A stretch of 64,000 bases of DNA. It comes from Pontibacter aydingkolensis (GTDB lineage: Bacteria > Bacteroidota > Bacteroidia > Cytophagales > Hymenobacteraceae). Positions 17,596 through 26,091 of this stretch are shown piece by piece; the stretch's first letter is position 1, and each line of letters begins with the position of its first letter. The translations under genes were made by a program, and so were the position numbers. The stretch covers positions 261,608-325,607 of the forward strand of contig NZ_JAHYXK010000001.1 of the NCBI RefSeq assembly GCF_019443125.1, read 5' to 3'. Below the pieces are notes generated by a model. It ran no database searches and was not told the DNA's origin. It saw nothing but the letters and a program-made list of their open reading frames with translations.

Positions 17596-18642
17596 ATGAG
17601 CGTAAGCAACGAAAAACTTAAGGCCCTGCAGCTGACTATGGATAAGCTCGACAAAACATACGGCAAAGGAACCGTTATGAAGTTGAGCGATAATAAAGTA
17701 GAAGATATTCCGGCTATCTCTACAGGCTCGCTTGGGCTTGATATTGCTTTGGGTATTGGCGGTTTACCACGTGGCCGTGTCGTAGAGATCTACGGACCGG
17801 AATCATCAGGTAAAACCACTCTTACCATGCATTGCATCGCCGAGGCCCAGAAAAAAGGCGGCCTGGCAGCTTTTATTGATGCAGAGCACGCATTTGATAA
17901 AGTATACGCCCAGAAACTTGGCATTGATACTGAAAACCTTTTAATCTCTCAGCCAGACAACGGCGAGCAGGCACTGGAGATCGCTGATCACCTGATCCGT
18001 TCTGGTGCTATCGATATTATTGTAATTGACTCTGTTGCCGCCCTGGTACCGAAAGGTGAACTGGAAGGCGATATGGGTGACAGCAAAATGGGTCTTCAGG
18101 CACGTTTGATGTCTCAGGCGCTTCGTAAGCTTACTGGCACGATCAACAAAACAGGCTGTACATGTATCTTCATCAACCAGCTCCGTGAGAAAATCGGTGT
18201 GATGTTCGGTAACCCGGAGACAACTACAGGTGGTAATGCACTAAAATTCTACGCTTCTGTGCGTCTGGATATCCGTCGTATTGGCCAGATTAAAGAGTCT
18301 GCTGATAACATTACAGGTAACCGTACCCGCGTTAAGGTTGTGAAGAACAAAGTAGCGCCTCCGTTTAAAGTGGTTGAGTTTGACATTATGTATGGCGAGG
18401 GTATCTCTAAAGTAGGTGAAATTCTTGACCTGGGCGTTGAGCTTGGTATCGTACAGAAGTCTGGCTCGTGGTTCTCTTATAACGGAGACAAACTTGGCCA
18501 GGGTCGTGATGGCGTGAAGCAGATCCTTTTAGACAACCCTGAACTACAGGAAGAGATCGAAGGCAAGATCAGAGCCATTGTAAAAGGTGAGCCTGAGAAA
18601 GTAGCCGCTGCCCTTGACGATGCAGCCGCTGCAAGCGAGTGA
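17596..18642 (+). CDS. recA: Recombinase RecA
   Basis: The 348-aa protein is a full RecA: Walker A GPESSGKT (residues 67-74), the [23 protein letters not shown] Walker B/L1 region split here by length, [22 protein letters not shown] spanning the L2 DNA-binding loop, and a C-terminal domain with an alanine-rich acidic tail. RecA forms filaments on single-stranded DNA, drives strand exchange and triggers LexA cleavage where LexA exists. It is monocistronic, with a fitting promoter upstream and a hairpin downstream. Only one AAGTATA word lies inside it. Nothing is missing from the active site. Confidence 0.98.
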   Translation: MSVSNEKLKALQLTMDKLDKTYGKGTVMKLSDNKVEDIPAISTGSLGLDIALGIGGLPRGRVVEIYGPESSGKTTLTMHCIAEAQKKGGLAAFIDAEHAFDKVYAQKLGIDTENLLISQPDNGEQALEIADHLIRSGAIDIIVIDSVAALVPKGELEGDMGDSKMGLQARLMSQALRKLTGTINKTGCTCIFINQLREKIGVMFGNPETTTGGNALKFYASVRLDIRRIGQIKESADNITGNRTRVKVVKNKVAPPFKVVEFDIMYGEGISKVGEILDLGVELGIVQKSGSWFSYNGDKLGQGRDGVKQILLDNPELQEEIEGKIRAIVKGEPEKVAAALDDAAAASE

Positions 18643-18670
18643 ACACTTTTCCCAAACTATAAGTAAATAT

Positions 18671-18704
18671 AAGGAGCTGCATAATGTAGCTCCTTTATTT
18701 TTTT
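18671..18704 (+). terminator. recA terminator
   Basis: AAGGAGCT (18671-18678) pairs with AGCTCCTT (18688-18695) around a 9-nt loop and is followed by a T-rich run to 18704. Confidence 0.85.
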
Positions 18705-18820
18705 AACCTGATAATGAATTGATTTGCTCCTGAGAACTGTTTAACTTAGTGACTAAACAGCAGTTGGTATAAATCTTGTGTAAAGCAGCTTATACAACTA
18801 AGTTTAAGCTAATGTTGATT

Positions 18821-19630
18821 ATGAAGAAGTTATTCCCGATTATACTTTTAGTAATGGCTATTACCTTTGGTTTTGTAACTAAGGATAGGATGCGCACTAT
18901 ACCTAACGAGAGCTTCTCGTCTGGTGAGGTATTAAAGTATAAAGTACACTATGGCCCAATTACAGCTGCAGATGCCGTAATTGAAGTATCGCCTAACCTC
19001 CACACCATAAACGGAAGGCCTTGCTACCGCGCTACTGTAACAGGCAAAACCAACAGCTCTTTTGACCTTTTCATCAAAATACGTGATACCTGGCAGTCAT
19101 ATATAGATACGGCAGCGCTTGTGCCGCAACGTTCTTTCAGAAACATAGAAGAGGGCAGCTACCGTAAGCGCGAAACCGTAGACTTTAACCATCACAACAA
19201 CACTGCTTTTGTAGAGAAAAAGAAAAAGAACAAGGATAAAGAGTCTAAAAATTACAAAATACCCGCTAACGTGCAGGATATTGTAAGCGGCTTTTACTAC
19301 ATGCGTACTTTTGATTATGATAAAATGCGTGTAGGCGATAAATTTAACATACAAGGCTTTTTTGACGAAGAGACCTTTAACATGGAGGTAACTTATCGTG
19401 GCAAAGAGGTGGTTAGCACTAAAGCTGGTGATATAAAAGCAATTAAGCTTACACCCAAAATGCCTAAAAACGAGATGTTTAAAGATGGTAACTCAATAGC
19501 TGTATACTTATCAGACGACCAAAACAAGATTCCGGTGCTTATACAAGCCGAAATGTTTGTAGGCTCGGTTAAGGTAAACCTTTACGAGTATAAAAATTTA
19601 AAACATAAAATTTTGCTAGCGCAGAATTAA
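18821..19630 (+). CDS. DUF3108 secreted protein
   Basis: The 269-aa protein starts with a signal or anchor sequence (MKKLFPIILLVMAITFGFV) and then a beta-rich domain with SGEVLKYKVHYGPITAADAVIEV, GRPCYRATVTGKT and FYYMRTFDYDKMRVGDKF, the pattern of DUF3108. Members are periplasmic or outer-membrane associated; some structures resemble lipid-binding barrels, but no activity is established. A lysine-rich insert (about residues 130-145) is local. The start at 18821 was chosen over an ATG at 18812 and a TTG at 18776 because it begins the signal peptide cleanly. It lies between recA and a two-component pair, each with its own terminator or promoter. Confidence 0.82.
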   Translation: MKKLFPIILLVMAITFGFVTKDRMRTIPNESFSSGEVLKYKVHYGPITAADAVIEVSPNLHTINGRPCYRATVTGKTNSSFDLFIKIRDTWQSYIDTAALVPQRSFRNIEEGSYRKRETVDFNHHNNTAFVEKKKKNKDKESKNYKIPANVQDIVSGFYYMRTFDYDKMRVGDKFNIQGFFDEETFNMEVTYRGKEVVSTKAGDIKAIKLTPKMPKNEMFKDGNSIAVYLSDDQNKIPVLIQAEMFVGSVKVNLYEYKNLKHKILLAQN

Positions 19631-19636
19631 CAGAAG

Positions 19637-19662
19637 AAGCCAGTTACTAGCTGGCTTTTTTT
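19637..19662 (+). terminator. Terminator after the DUF3108 gene
   Basis: AGCCAG and CTGGCT (19638-19656) close a short loop and are followed by seven T residues. Confidence 0.8.
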
Positions 19663-19871
19663 ATGCCTGAAAGTATGGGTGCGAAGTATAAATTTATACT
19701 TTTAGCAGATTTCTAAAACAGCTTCTGACCACACATCGCTTAAGGGGCCGAATGTTAAGAAAGTATTAAGATTTGATTAGCAGAGTTTAAATTATAACAG
19801 TAGTGGTATATTTGCTATGCAACAAAGTAAAGCCGGAAACAAAACGCCGGCTTAGCTTAATACATATATAG

Positions 19872-19879
19872 TAACTTTG
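19872..19879 (+). promoter_or_regulatory. Candidate -7 element of the two-component operon
   Basis: TAACTTTG matches TAnnTTTG exactly, about 50 bp before the GTG start. A second exact match, TATATTTG, lies at 19807-19814. Neither has a TTG at the best distance, so which one is used is unclear. Confidence 0.5.
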
Positions 19880-19928
19880 TGCCAAAGGGCACTGGGTATA
19901 CCTTATCGAAACACTAATCCAGAGATTT

Positions 19929-20618
19929 GTGCAAACAGCAGCAAACTACAAAGTTTTAGTGGTAGACGACGATCCGGATATCGTAGAGCTACTACAGTAT
20001 AACCTGGCCCGCGAAGGGTATGATGTGTCTGTGGCTGACAATGGTAAAAAAGCAATAGAGGTAGCACAGGATACAAAACCAGATGTTATTCTAATGGACG
20101 TGATGATGCCTGTACTGGACGGAATCGCGGCCTGCCGCCAACTGCGCGAAATGAACGACTTCCGCCATACGCATATTATTTTCTTAACTGCGCGTGCCGA
20201 AGAGTTCTCTGAAGTAGCTGCTTTTGAAGCTGGAGCCGACGACTTTATTACCAAACCCATAAAACCACGTGCACTTTTAAGCCGTCTGGCAGCCTACACC
20301 CGCCGCGAAGCGCAACAGGATGAGCAGAACCAGGTAATTGAAGCAGGCGGCCTGCGCATAGACCGCGACAGTTTTGCTGTATACAAAGGTGACGAAAAGA
20401 TTACCCTTCCTAAAAAGGAGTTTGAATTACTTGCCTTTTTGGCAACTACCCCAAACAAAGTATACACGCGCGAAGAGCTATTGAACAACGTATGGGGAAA
20501 TGATGTTTACGTGATAGCCCGCACTGTAGACGTGCACATTAGAAAAGTGCGCGAAAAGATCGGAGAAGACAATATTAAAACCATAAAGGGAGTGGGCTAC
20601 AAGTTCAATACCGACTGA
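19929..20618 (+). CDS. PhoB/OmpR-family response regulator
   Basis: The 229-aa protein has a receiver domain (acidic pocket VVDDDPD at residues 11-17, phospho-acceptor Asp57 in LMDVMMP, Thr in FLTAR and Lys in ITKP) and a C-terminal winged helix (about 130-229) with RTVDVHIRKVREKIG and the final KGVGYKF. It should bind DNA when phosphorylated by the histidine kinase encoded 3 bp downstream. The start is a GTG at 19929, since no ATG lies before the first strand. PhoB is the closest textbook relative, yet no pst or phosphatase genes are nearby to prove phosphate control. Confidence 0.94.
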   Translation: MQTAANYKVLVVDDDPDIVELLQYNLAREGYDVSVADNGKKAIEVAQDTKPDVILMDVMMPVLDGIAACRQLREMNDFRHTHIIFLTARAEEFSEVAAFEAGADDFITKPIKPRALLSRLAAYTRREAQQDEQNQVIEAGGLRIDRDSFAVYKGDEKITLPKKEFELLAFLATTPNKVYTREELLNNVWGNDVYVIARTVDVHIRKVREKIGEDNIKTIKGVGYKFNTD

Positions 20619-20621
20619 TAG

Positions 20622-21659
20622 ATGAATTTAAACTCCCGTACGCTTACACTTTTAATCTCATTGGCGGTGGCTTTGGTGCTCACCGCCTTTCTTGCTTTAG
20701 CCAGCTACTTCTCTTCCGAAGGGTTTAAAGTTGCGCTGGTTGTTGTTTTTATCAGCTGCTTTTTGCTGGTATACTTCTCTTACGAGGCCCTTATACTCCG
20801 CGAGATCAAGAATATTTACTCGAGCTTGGAAAAGGTAAAGAAACAGGATTTCAAGAGGGTAGAGAGCAAATCTATTTTCACGTCCGACCCCTTAACCAAG
20901 ATAAAAGACGAAATATACCTGATAGCAGAACGAAAGCAGCAGGAAATTGACGAATTAAAAAACCTGCAGGTAATGCGCCGTGAGTTTTTGGCAGATGTAT
21001 CGCATGAGCTAAAGACGCCAATATTTGCTGCGCAGGGCTTTATTCATACACTGCTTGATGGCGCCATGGACGACCCGAATGTACGTGAACGCTTTCTGCA
21101 CAAGGCAGCCAAAAGCCTGGATGGCCTGGATGCCCTGGTGCAAGACCTGATCAGTATTTCGCAATTTGAAAAGGGTGTGGTAAAAATGGCCAAGCGCAAT
21201 TTTAATGCAGAGCAACTGGTGCAGGAAACATTTGAGCAATTGGAGCAAAAAGCATCACTGCATAATATAACCCTACACCTCGAAACCAGCACAAACCAAC
21301 CGGTAATGCTTTTCGCAGACCCAAACCGTATGCGCCAGGTATTCATTAACCTGATAGACAATGCCATAAAGTATGGCCGAAAAGGGGGTAACATTTGGGT
21401 AATGTTTGACGAAGGTCGCAGGAAGTATACCGTAACCGTTAAGGACGATGGCAAAGGCATTGCCCAGGAGCACATCAACAGAATTTTCGAACGCTTTTAC
21501 CGCATCGATAAAAGCCGCGCCCGCGATACCAGCAGCACCGGCCTCGGCCTAGCCATTTGCAAGCATATTGTAGAAGCCCACAAGTCGTTTATTGCCGTTA
21601 AAAGCGAGGTTGGCAAGGGTACTACGCTACGGTTTAAGCTGCAGAAAGCAAAAGCTTAG
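20622..21659 (+). CDS. PhoR-like sensor histidine kinase
   Basis: The 345-aa kinase has two membrane helices (about residues 8-29 and 36-58) with only a few residues between them. The dimerisation domain carries the phospho-acceptor His128 in DVSHELKTP. The HATPase domain shows the N box (FINLIDNAIKYG), DDGKGI, FERFYRIDKSR and TGLGLAI. Because there is almost no periplasmic loop, it should sense the membrane or a cytoplasmic partner rather than an external ligand. It is separated from the response-regulator stop by 3 bp, so the two are surely co-expressed. A 188-bp inverted-repeat element follows it. Confidence 0.95.
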   Translation: MNLNSRTLTLLISLAVALVLTAFLALASYFSSEGFKVALVVVFISCFLLVYFSYEALILREIKNIYSSLEKVKKQDFKRVESKSIFTSDPLTKIKDEIYLIAERKQQEIDELKNLQVMRREFLADVSHELKTPIFAAQGFIHTLLDGAMDDPNVRERFLHKAAKSLDGLDALVQDLISISQFEKGVVKMAKRNFNAEQLVQETFEQLEQKASLHNITLHLETSTNQPVMLFADPNRMRQVFINLIDNAIKYGRKGGNIWVMFDEGRRKYTVTVKDDGKGIAQEHINRIFERFYRIDKSRARDTSSTGLGLAICKHIVEAHKSFIAVKSEVGKGTTLRFKLQKAKA

Positions 21660-21664
21660 TTTTT

Positions 21665-21852
21665 CGTTATTGGTTGTTCGTTGTAGAGACGCAATACCTT
21701 GCGTCTTGTTTGCTACAGGACAACACATCTTCCGTGATTCTCACCTTATACTTCAGACCTACCCAAGCAGGAAACAGAATGTCTTATAGCAGACAAGACG
21801 CAAAGTATTGCGTCTCTACATTCGAACAACGAATAACGATCAACCAATAACG
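21665..21852. repeat. Composite inverted-repeat element, copy 2
   Basis: This repeats the layout of 3339-3516. CGTTATTGGTTGTTCG and GTAGAGACGCAATACCTTGC (21683-21702) stand on the left. The reversed CAAGACGCAAAGTATTGC, GTCTCTAC and CGAACAACGAATAACG stand on the right. The arms carry one mismatch. An extra right half-copy (GTATTGCGTCTCTACATTTC) follows at 21853-21872. Confidence 0.82.
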
Positions 21853-21905
21853 GTATTGCGTCTCTACATTTCGAAAAACCAACAACAATCAGCAATTAAA
21901 ATCAG

Positions 21906-21913
21906 TATCTTTG
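21906..21913 (+). promoter_or_regulatory. Candidate -7 element of the pseudouridine synthase gene
   Basis: TATCTTTG is an exact TAnnTTTG match 52 bp before the ATG at 21966. No TTG lies at the expected distance upstream. Confidence 0.5.
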
Positions 21914-21965
21914 CAGCCTGCATGGCAGTAAGTATAGCCATGCAATTTACAAAGTATAGCAACAC

Positions 21966-22676
21966 ATGAAATACCCGGTTTTTAAAGACCTGATCATATT
22001 CGAGAATGAGGATTACGTGGTGGTAAACAAGCCCCCTTTTTTGGCTACGCTGGAGGATAGAACACCAAACACCACGAACCTCTTAAAAATTGCCCGACAG
22101 TATAACCCCGACCTGCAGGCCTGCCACCGCCTGGACAAAGACACATCCGGCTGTTTGGTGTTTGCGAAAAACGCTGAGGCCTACCGCCACCTGGCTATGC
22201 AGTTCGAGCACCGCGAAGTATATAAAGTATACCATGCCGTAGTTTGGGGGGTACATAAGTTTGAGGATCAACTGGTGAATAAGTCTATACTTGCCGGGGC
22301 AAAAGGAGTGGCCAAACTAACACCGCAAGGCAAATCCGCAGAAACGTATTTTACTACCGTAGAAAATTATGCCCGCCATAGCCTGATAGAGTGTGTACCA
22401 GTTACCGGTCGCCTGCACCAGATACGTGTGCATTTAGCATCTTTGGGGGCTCCTATTGTAAGTGATGAGCTTTATGGCGGTGAGCACTTATACCTGAGCA
22501 GCCTGAAGCGTAAATTCAACCTAAAAAAAGAAACAGAGGAACAGCCATTGATCAAACGCTTTGCCCTGCACTCCTTTAACATCGGTTTTACACTCCTAAA
22601 CGGTGAGCCTGTTAAAATAGAAGCACCTTACCCTAAGGATTTCGCTGTGCTGGTTAAACAGCTCAGAGCACACTAG
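21966..22676 (+). CDS. RluA-family RNA pseudouridine synthase
   Basis: The 236-aa enzyme carries the family motif CHRLDKDTSGCLVFAK with catalytic Asp57, the KVYHAVVWG strand, and the GRLHQIRVHLASLGAPIVSDELYGG motif near residues 145-170. RluA-type enzymes isomerise uridine to pseudouridine in rRNA or tRNA. There is no S4 domain at the N-terminus, so it is the short form, similar to RluA/TruC-like proteins; the target site cannot be told. It is monocistronic, with a promoter-like -7 upstream and a hairpin after it. Confidence 0.93.
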   Translation: MKYPVFKDLIIFENEDYVVVNKPPFLATLEDRTPNTTNLLKIARQYNPDLQACHRLDKDTSGCLVFAKNAEAYRHLAMQFEHREVYKVYHAVVWGVHKFEDQLVNKSILAGAKGVAKLTPQGKSAETYFTTVENYARHSLIECVPVTGRLHQIRVHLASLGAPIVSDELYGGEHLYLSSLKRKFNLKKETEEQPLIKRFALHSFNIGFTLLNGEPVKIEAPYPKDFAVLVKQLRAH

Positions 22677-22699
22677 TTTTATAAATAAAAAACATAAAC

Positions 22700-22735
22700 A
22701 AGGACAAAGGAGGTACTTATACTTCTTTTGTCCTT
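22700..22735 (+). terminator. Terminator after the pseudouridine synthase gene
   Basis: AAGGACAAA (22700-22708) pairs with TTTGTCCTT (22727-22735), with GAG/CTT partial pairing inside, and is followed by TTGCTTTT. Confidence 0.7.
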
Positions 22736-22756
22736 TTGCTTTTACCTACATACCTT

Positions 22757-23119
22757 CTGCCGCGAGTTTAGCGAAAGCGTAAATGTGGCTAAGTATGGCA
22801 GCAGTTTGCAACTGCTTTGCTTTGCAAAAGCAAGGGATACGATGGCTTAGGCTATACTTTATACTTTGGCTATAAATCTCCCGCAGTATAAAATCTGTTC
22901 AAACTGGCGTGATTTGTAGGGACAGGTCGCGACCTGTCCGCAGGTGGCCTGAGCTATACTTTATCTACTGTAGATTAACCCACCCCTGCCCCTCCCAAGA
23001 GGGGAATTTCGCACAAAGTATAAACCTCACAAAGTATACTTTTCTGCTTGCGCAGAAAGCCAGTTGCAAACTGGCTTTCTGCGCAAGCCACGAGTTACGC
23101 TTCGCTAAACTCGCGGCAG
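22757..23119. repeat. 363-bp nested inverted-repeat element
   Basis: CTGCCGCGAGTTTAGCG...AAGCGTAA (22757-22782) is mirrored by TTACGCTT...CGCTAAACTCGCGG (23095-23119), differing by one base. Inside are a 20-bp perfect palindrome GGACAGGTCGCGACCTGTCC (22920-22939), the phrase CACCCCTGCCCCTCCCAAGA (22981-23000), and a 20-bp perfect inverted repeat with a 3-nt loop (23046-23065 with 23069-23088, starting GCTTGCGCAGAAAG). This fills the gap between the pseudouridine synthase and the oxidoreductase. No gene is seen. Confidence 0.8.
22853..22866 (+). repeat. Tandem TATACTT words
   Basis: Two perfect 7-bp copies, TATACTT TATACTT, lie head to tail. The same tandem occurs on the other strand at 60563-60576. 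Both are instances of a word dispersed through the whole window (see findings). Confidence 0.85.
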
Positions 23120-23168
23120 GGATAACGTCCTTTGTTTGTCTTTTGTCAAAAGATCCTTTGCCAAAACC

Positions 23169-24155
23169 TTAACTAACCCGCAGCACGATCTTACCAATGT
23201 TCTTATTATTCTCCATGTAGCGGTGCGCCTCGGCTACATCCTGCCAGTCGTACACAGAGTCTACAACAGGTTTTATGGTGCCGTTTTGGAAGTGCGGCAT
23301 GGCAAAATTACTCATCTCCTGGGTTAGCTTTATCTGGTAGTCTTTGGTTCTGGAGCGAAGCGTAGAACCCATCACCTGCAGGCGCTTGATCAGGATCTTA
23401 CGCAGGTCAAACTCCTCTACTTTACCGCCACCCAGGCTGGCAAGTATAACCAACCGGCCATCTGTTCTCAGGCAGTTTATGTTCTGGTTAAAGTATGGGC
23501 CGGCAATAAAATCCACGATCACGTCTACGCCCTCGTTGTTCGTATACGCCAGCACCTCATCCTCAAAAGGCACTTCAGGATCTTGGTAATTGATAGTTTT
23601 GTGGGCGCCAAGTTCTTTGCAGGCATGCAGTTTCCATTCGGAGGCTGTTACCAGTATATCGGCCTTCTGCACGCGCGCCAGTTGTATGGCTGCCGTACCT
23701 ACGCCACTAGCCCCGGCATGTATCAGGGTACGCTCTCCGGGTTGCAACCTACCGAGCCAGAACAGCGCCTGGTAAGCCGTCATGAACACTTCGGGTATAG
23801 CAGCAGCCTCTTCCATACTTAGGTTATCAGGCACAGGCATGGCCATATTCTCGTCTATAATGGCATACTCCGCGTAACCTCCACCTGGCAGCAAGCCAAA
23901 CACCTTATCGCCTTTGCTAAAGCGTGTACAGTTAATGCCTGCCTCTACCACCTCGCCGGCTATCTCTAAACCAAGCAATGGGCTGGCTCCTTTGGGCGGT
24001 GGATATTTACCCTGGCGCTGCAGCGTGTCGGCACGGTTTAAGGCGGTGGCGTGTACTTTTATCAGCAGATCGTAGGGGCCCGGCAAGGGCTGTTCGTACT
24101 CCCCAAGTATAAGTTCCTCCGGGCCTCCGGGCTTTTTAACAAGTATGGCTTTCAT
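23169..24155 (-). CDS. NAD(P)H-quinone oxidoreductase, MDR family
   Basis: The 328-aa protein is a zinc-free medium-chain dehydrogenase of the quinone oxidoreductase/TP53I3-like type. The N-terminal GroES-like fold includes ALNRADTLQRQGKYPPPKGA and GLEIAGEVVEAG. The Rossmann part carries the cofactor loop HAGASGVGTAAIQLA near residues 142-156. The catalytic-zinc cysteine pattern is absent, as in this subgroup. Relatives reduce quinones or alkenals with NADPH. The gene is followed closely by repeat DNA and preceded by a convergent-free gap with the MacB-type permease 120 bp upstream on the same strand; co-transcription is possible. Confidence 0.93.
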   Translation of the reverse strand: MKAILVKKPGGPEELILGEYEQPLPGPYDLLIKVHATALNRADTLQRQGKYPPPKGASPLLGLEIAGEVVEAGINCTRFSKGDKVFGLLPGGGYAEYAIIDENMAMPVPDNLSMEEAAAIPEVFMTAYQALFWLGRLQPGERTLIHAGASGVGTAAIQLARVQKADILVTASEWKLHACKELGAHKTINYQDPEVPFEDEVLAYTNNEGVDVIVDFIAGPYFNQNINCLRTDGRLVILASLGGGKVEEFDLRKILIKRLQVMGSTLRSRTKDYQIKLTQEMSNFAMPHFQNGTIKPVVDSVYDWQDVAEAHRYMENNKNIGKIVLRVS

Positions 24156-24275
24156 AGTTTAAAGTATGGCTGTTTGTTTAGACGAATTTAGCTAGAGAAG
24201 GATGTATAACTTTATTCACCGCAAAGGGCGCAAAGGTTTACGCCAGGTTCGCAAAGTTTAAATCCCGTACTCTCG

Positions 24276-25502
24276 TTATTCCCTACGGATCGCATCAACA
24301 GGATCGAGTTTGGCTGCGCGTGTGGCGGGATAGGTACCAAACACGACACCTATTATCACAGCGATAATGGCTATAATAAAGAATGTATTTAAAGTATAGG
24401 CAGCGGCAAACTCCACATCAGCGACTGCATTAATAATGGGCACAATACCGAGTGTTGCCAGTATGCCCAGCAACAAACCAAGTATACTTCCGAACAACGA
24501 CACGGAGATAGACTCTGCCAGGAACTGCATCAGTATATCGCGCTTTTTAGCACCCAGGGCCTTCCGTACGCCAATTTCTACGGTTCGCTCAGTAACCGAT
24601 ATCAGCAGCACGTTCATTACTCCTATACCTCCTACTATAACCGAAATCCCCACGATCAGCCCCATCACTACCCTGAACAGCAGGAAAGCTTTCGAAGCCT
24701 GGTCGATGCGAAACTCGTTGCTTATGACGGCAAAATCAGATGAGTCTTTTTTATACTTTTGTTTCAGCCAGTCTTCTATTTCTGATTTAATTACCGGCAC
24801 TTGCTCTACATTTTCTGCATCGATAATTACACGGGGCGGGTTCTCTTTTAAATCTGCTTCGGCAAGTATAGAAATCGGATAGTAAACCACCGGAGCTTCC
24901 ACGCCATCATCTTTCAGAATGCCTTGTATTTTAAGCGTATTAGGCCCCAATTCAACAGACTTACCAATTACAGGCGCAGTTGAATCTCCTGCATTGGCAA
25001 GCTGGGCAAAGGCATAATTTACAAATGCTACTTTATTACGTGCCTCCACATCGGCTTTTGTAAACATTTTACCAGTTGCTAAGCCAGTATACTTCGGATG
25101 ATAAGCGCTGATGCCACTTGTGGAGGCTACTATGTTTTTACCGTTATCAGAGAGCTTTACCTCGCTGGTCTGCACCACCTCCATATAGCTTTTTGTTGGG
25201 TGGCTAAGAGCCGCCGTCAGCTCCGGCAATTGCTCATAGGTCAGGTAATCGTAACTTTCTTTCTTTATACGCAGCTTGTTTTCCCTTTTATAAGTATCCG
25301 TTTGCAGCAGAATAGAAGTAAGATTGGTGGTTTTAGTAATCTGCTCCTGCGCAAATTTCTCCATACCATCTATCAGTGATAGCACCGTAACCAAGGCTCC
25401 TACTCCAATCACAATACCAAGTATAGACAGCAAAGTATGGAACAGCCTGCTGCGGATGTTCTGCTGGGCCAGCGAAAAGGATAGAAATAGCTTCTTTAGC
25501 AT
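24276..25502 (-). CDS. MacB-type ABC transporter permease
   Basis: The 408-aa permease has the MacB/FtsX layout. A first membrane helix (about residues 15-45, RLFHTLLSILGIVIGVGALV) is followed by a large periplasmic domain (about 50-270). Three C-terminal helices follow, with the conserved GGIGVMNVLLISVTERTVEI and RKALGAKKRDI segment and the final PATRAAKLDPVDAIRRE. MacB-like systems use ATP to move lipoproteins, peptides or drugs out of the envelope. No ATP-binding subunit or membrane fusion protein is adjacent, so its partners are elsewhere. It is divergent from the blaI-like gene, with the operators lying in the shared 222-bp gap, so it might also be under that control. Confidence 0.93.
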   Translation of the reverse strand: MLKKLFLSFSLAQQNIRSRLFHTLLSILGIVIGVGALVTVLSLIDGMEKFAQEQITKTTNLTSILLQTDTYKRENKLRIKKESYDYLTYEQLPELTAALSHPTKSYMEVVQTSEVKLSDNGKNIVASTSGISAYHPKYTGLATGKMFTKADVEARNKVAFVNYAFAQLANAGDSTAPVIGKSVELGPNTLKIQGILKDDGVEAPVVYYPISILAEADLKENPPRVIIDAENVEQVPVIKSEIEDWLKQKYKKDSSDFAVISNEFRIDQASKAFLLFRVVMGLIVGISVIVGGIGVMNVLLISVTERTVEIGVRKALGAKKRDILMQFLAESISVSLFGSILGLLLGILATLGIVPIINAVADVEFAAAYTLNTFFIIAIIAVIIGVVFGTYPATRAAKLDPVDAIRRE

Positions 25503-25662
25503 AGTGATAAGGCTTTATACATTTATATTCTGAAATATTCGCCAATAATCCTAATCGCAATAACTGTGATGTCTGTTGATGCTACACTTTCAATCACAGC
25601 CATTCTGACTATACTCCAGCAATTGCCTCAAAATCTCCTGTATAAGCACTTTTAAAAATAAT

Positions 25663-25719
25663 TACGAAAATTTCGTAGCTTTTATTACGAACATTTCGTA
25701 ACTATACGAAAACATCGTA
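25663..25719 (+). promoter_or_regulatory. Three BlaI-type operators upstream of the blaI-like gene
   Basis: Three 15-bp palindromes of form TACGAnnnnnTCGTA lie at 25663-25677 (TACGAAAATTTCGTA, perfect), 25686-25700 (TACGAACATTTCGTA) and 25705-25719 (TACGAAAACATCGTA), with gaps of 8 and 4 bp. The last ends 5 bp before the ATG. BlaI/MecI repressors bind short dyads of this kind. The array should give autoregulation of the repressor-sensor pair and may reach the divergent permease gene. Confidence 0.85.
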
Positions 25720-25724
25720 ATAGC

Positions 25725-26090
25725 ATGGAAAAACTAACCCAACAAGAAGAAGAAGCCATGCAGGTAATCTGGGAAACCGGTGGCGGCTTTATAAAGGATT
25801 TCCTGGAGAAACTGCCAGAGCCCAAGCCACCTTATACTACACTGGCCTCTACGGTGAAGAATCTGGAGAAAAAGAGCTTTGTGAGAAGCGAGAAAATGGG
25901 TAACTCTTACCGTTACCTGCCCCTGTTAAAGGAGGAGGACTATAAGAAGAAGTTCATGAAGGGCTTTGTGGGAGACTACTTTAAAAACTCTTACAAAGAA
26001 CTGGTAGCCTTTTTTGCCAAGGAAAAGCAGATAAGCGCTGAAGAACTGAAAGAGATTATAAACATGATCGAAAACAAAAAATCTAAATAA
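25725..26090 (+). CDS. BlaI/MecI/CopY-family repressor
   Basis: The 121-aa protein has the family winged helix (about residues 5-75: LTQQEEEAMQVIWETGGGFI, then YTTLASTVKNLEKKSFV as recognition helix, then SYRYLPLL in the wing) and a C-terminal helical dimerisation part where the sensor protease would cut. It should bind the three dyads just upstream and be cleaved on signal. The M56 gene begins one base after its stop codon, the normal repressor-sensor order. No beta-lactamase gene is present, so the regulon is not antibiotic resistance in any visible way. Confidence 0.93.
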   Translation: MEKLTQQEEEAMQVIWETGGGFIKDFLEKLPEPKPPYTTLASTVKNLEKKSFVRSEKMGNSYRYLPLLKEEDYKKKFMKGFVGDYFKNSYKELVAFFAKEKQISAEELKEIINMIENKKSK

Positions 26091-26091
26091 C

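Noticed and set aside
22909-23172. Forward 87-aa frame
   Set aside because: It lies within a nested repeat element and overlaps palindromes; composition is not protein-like.
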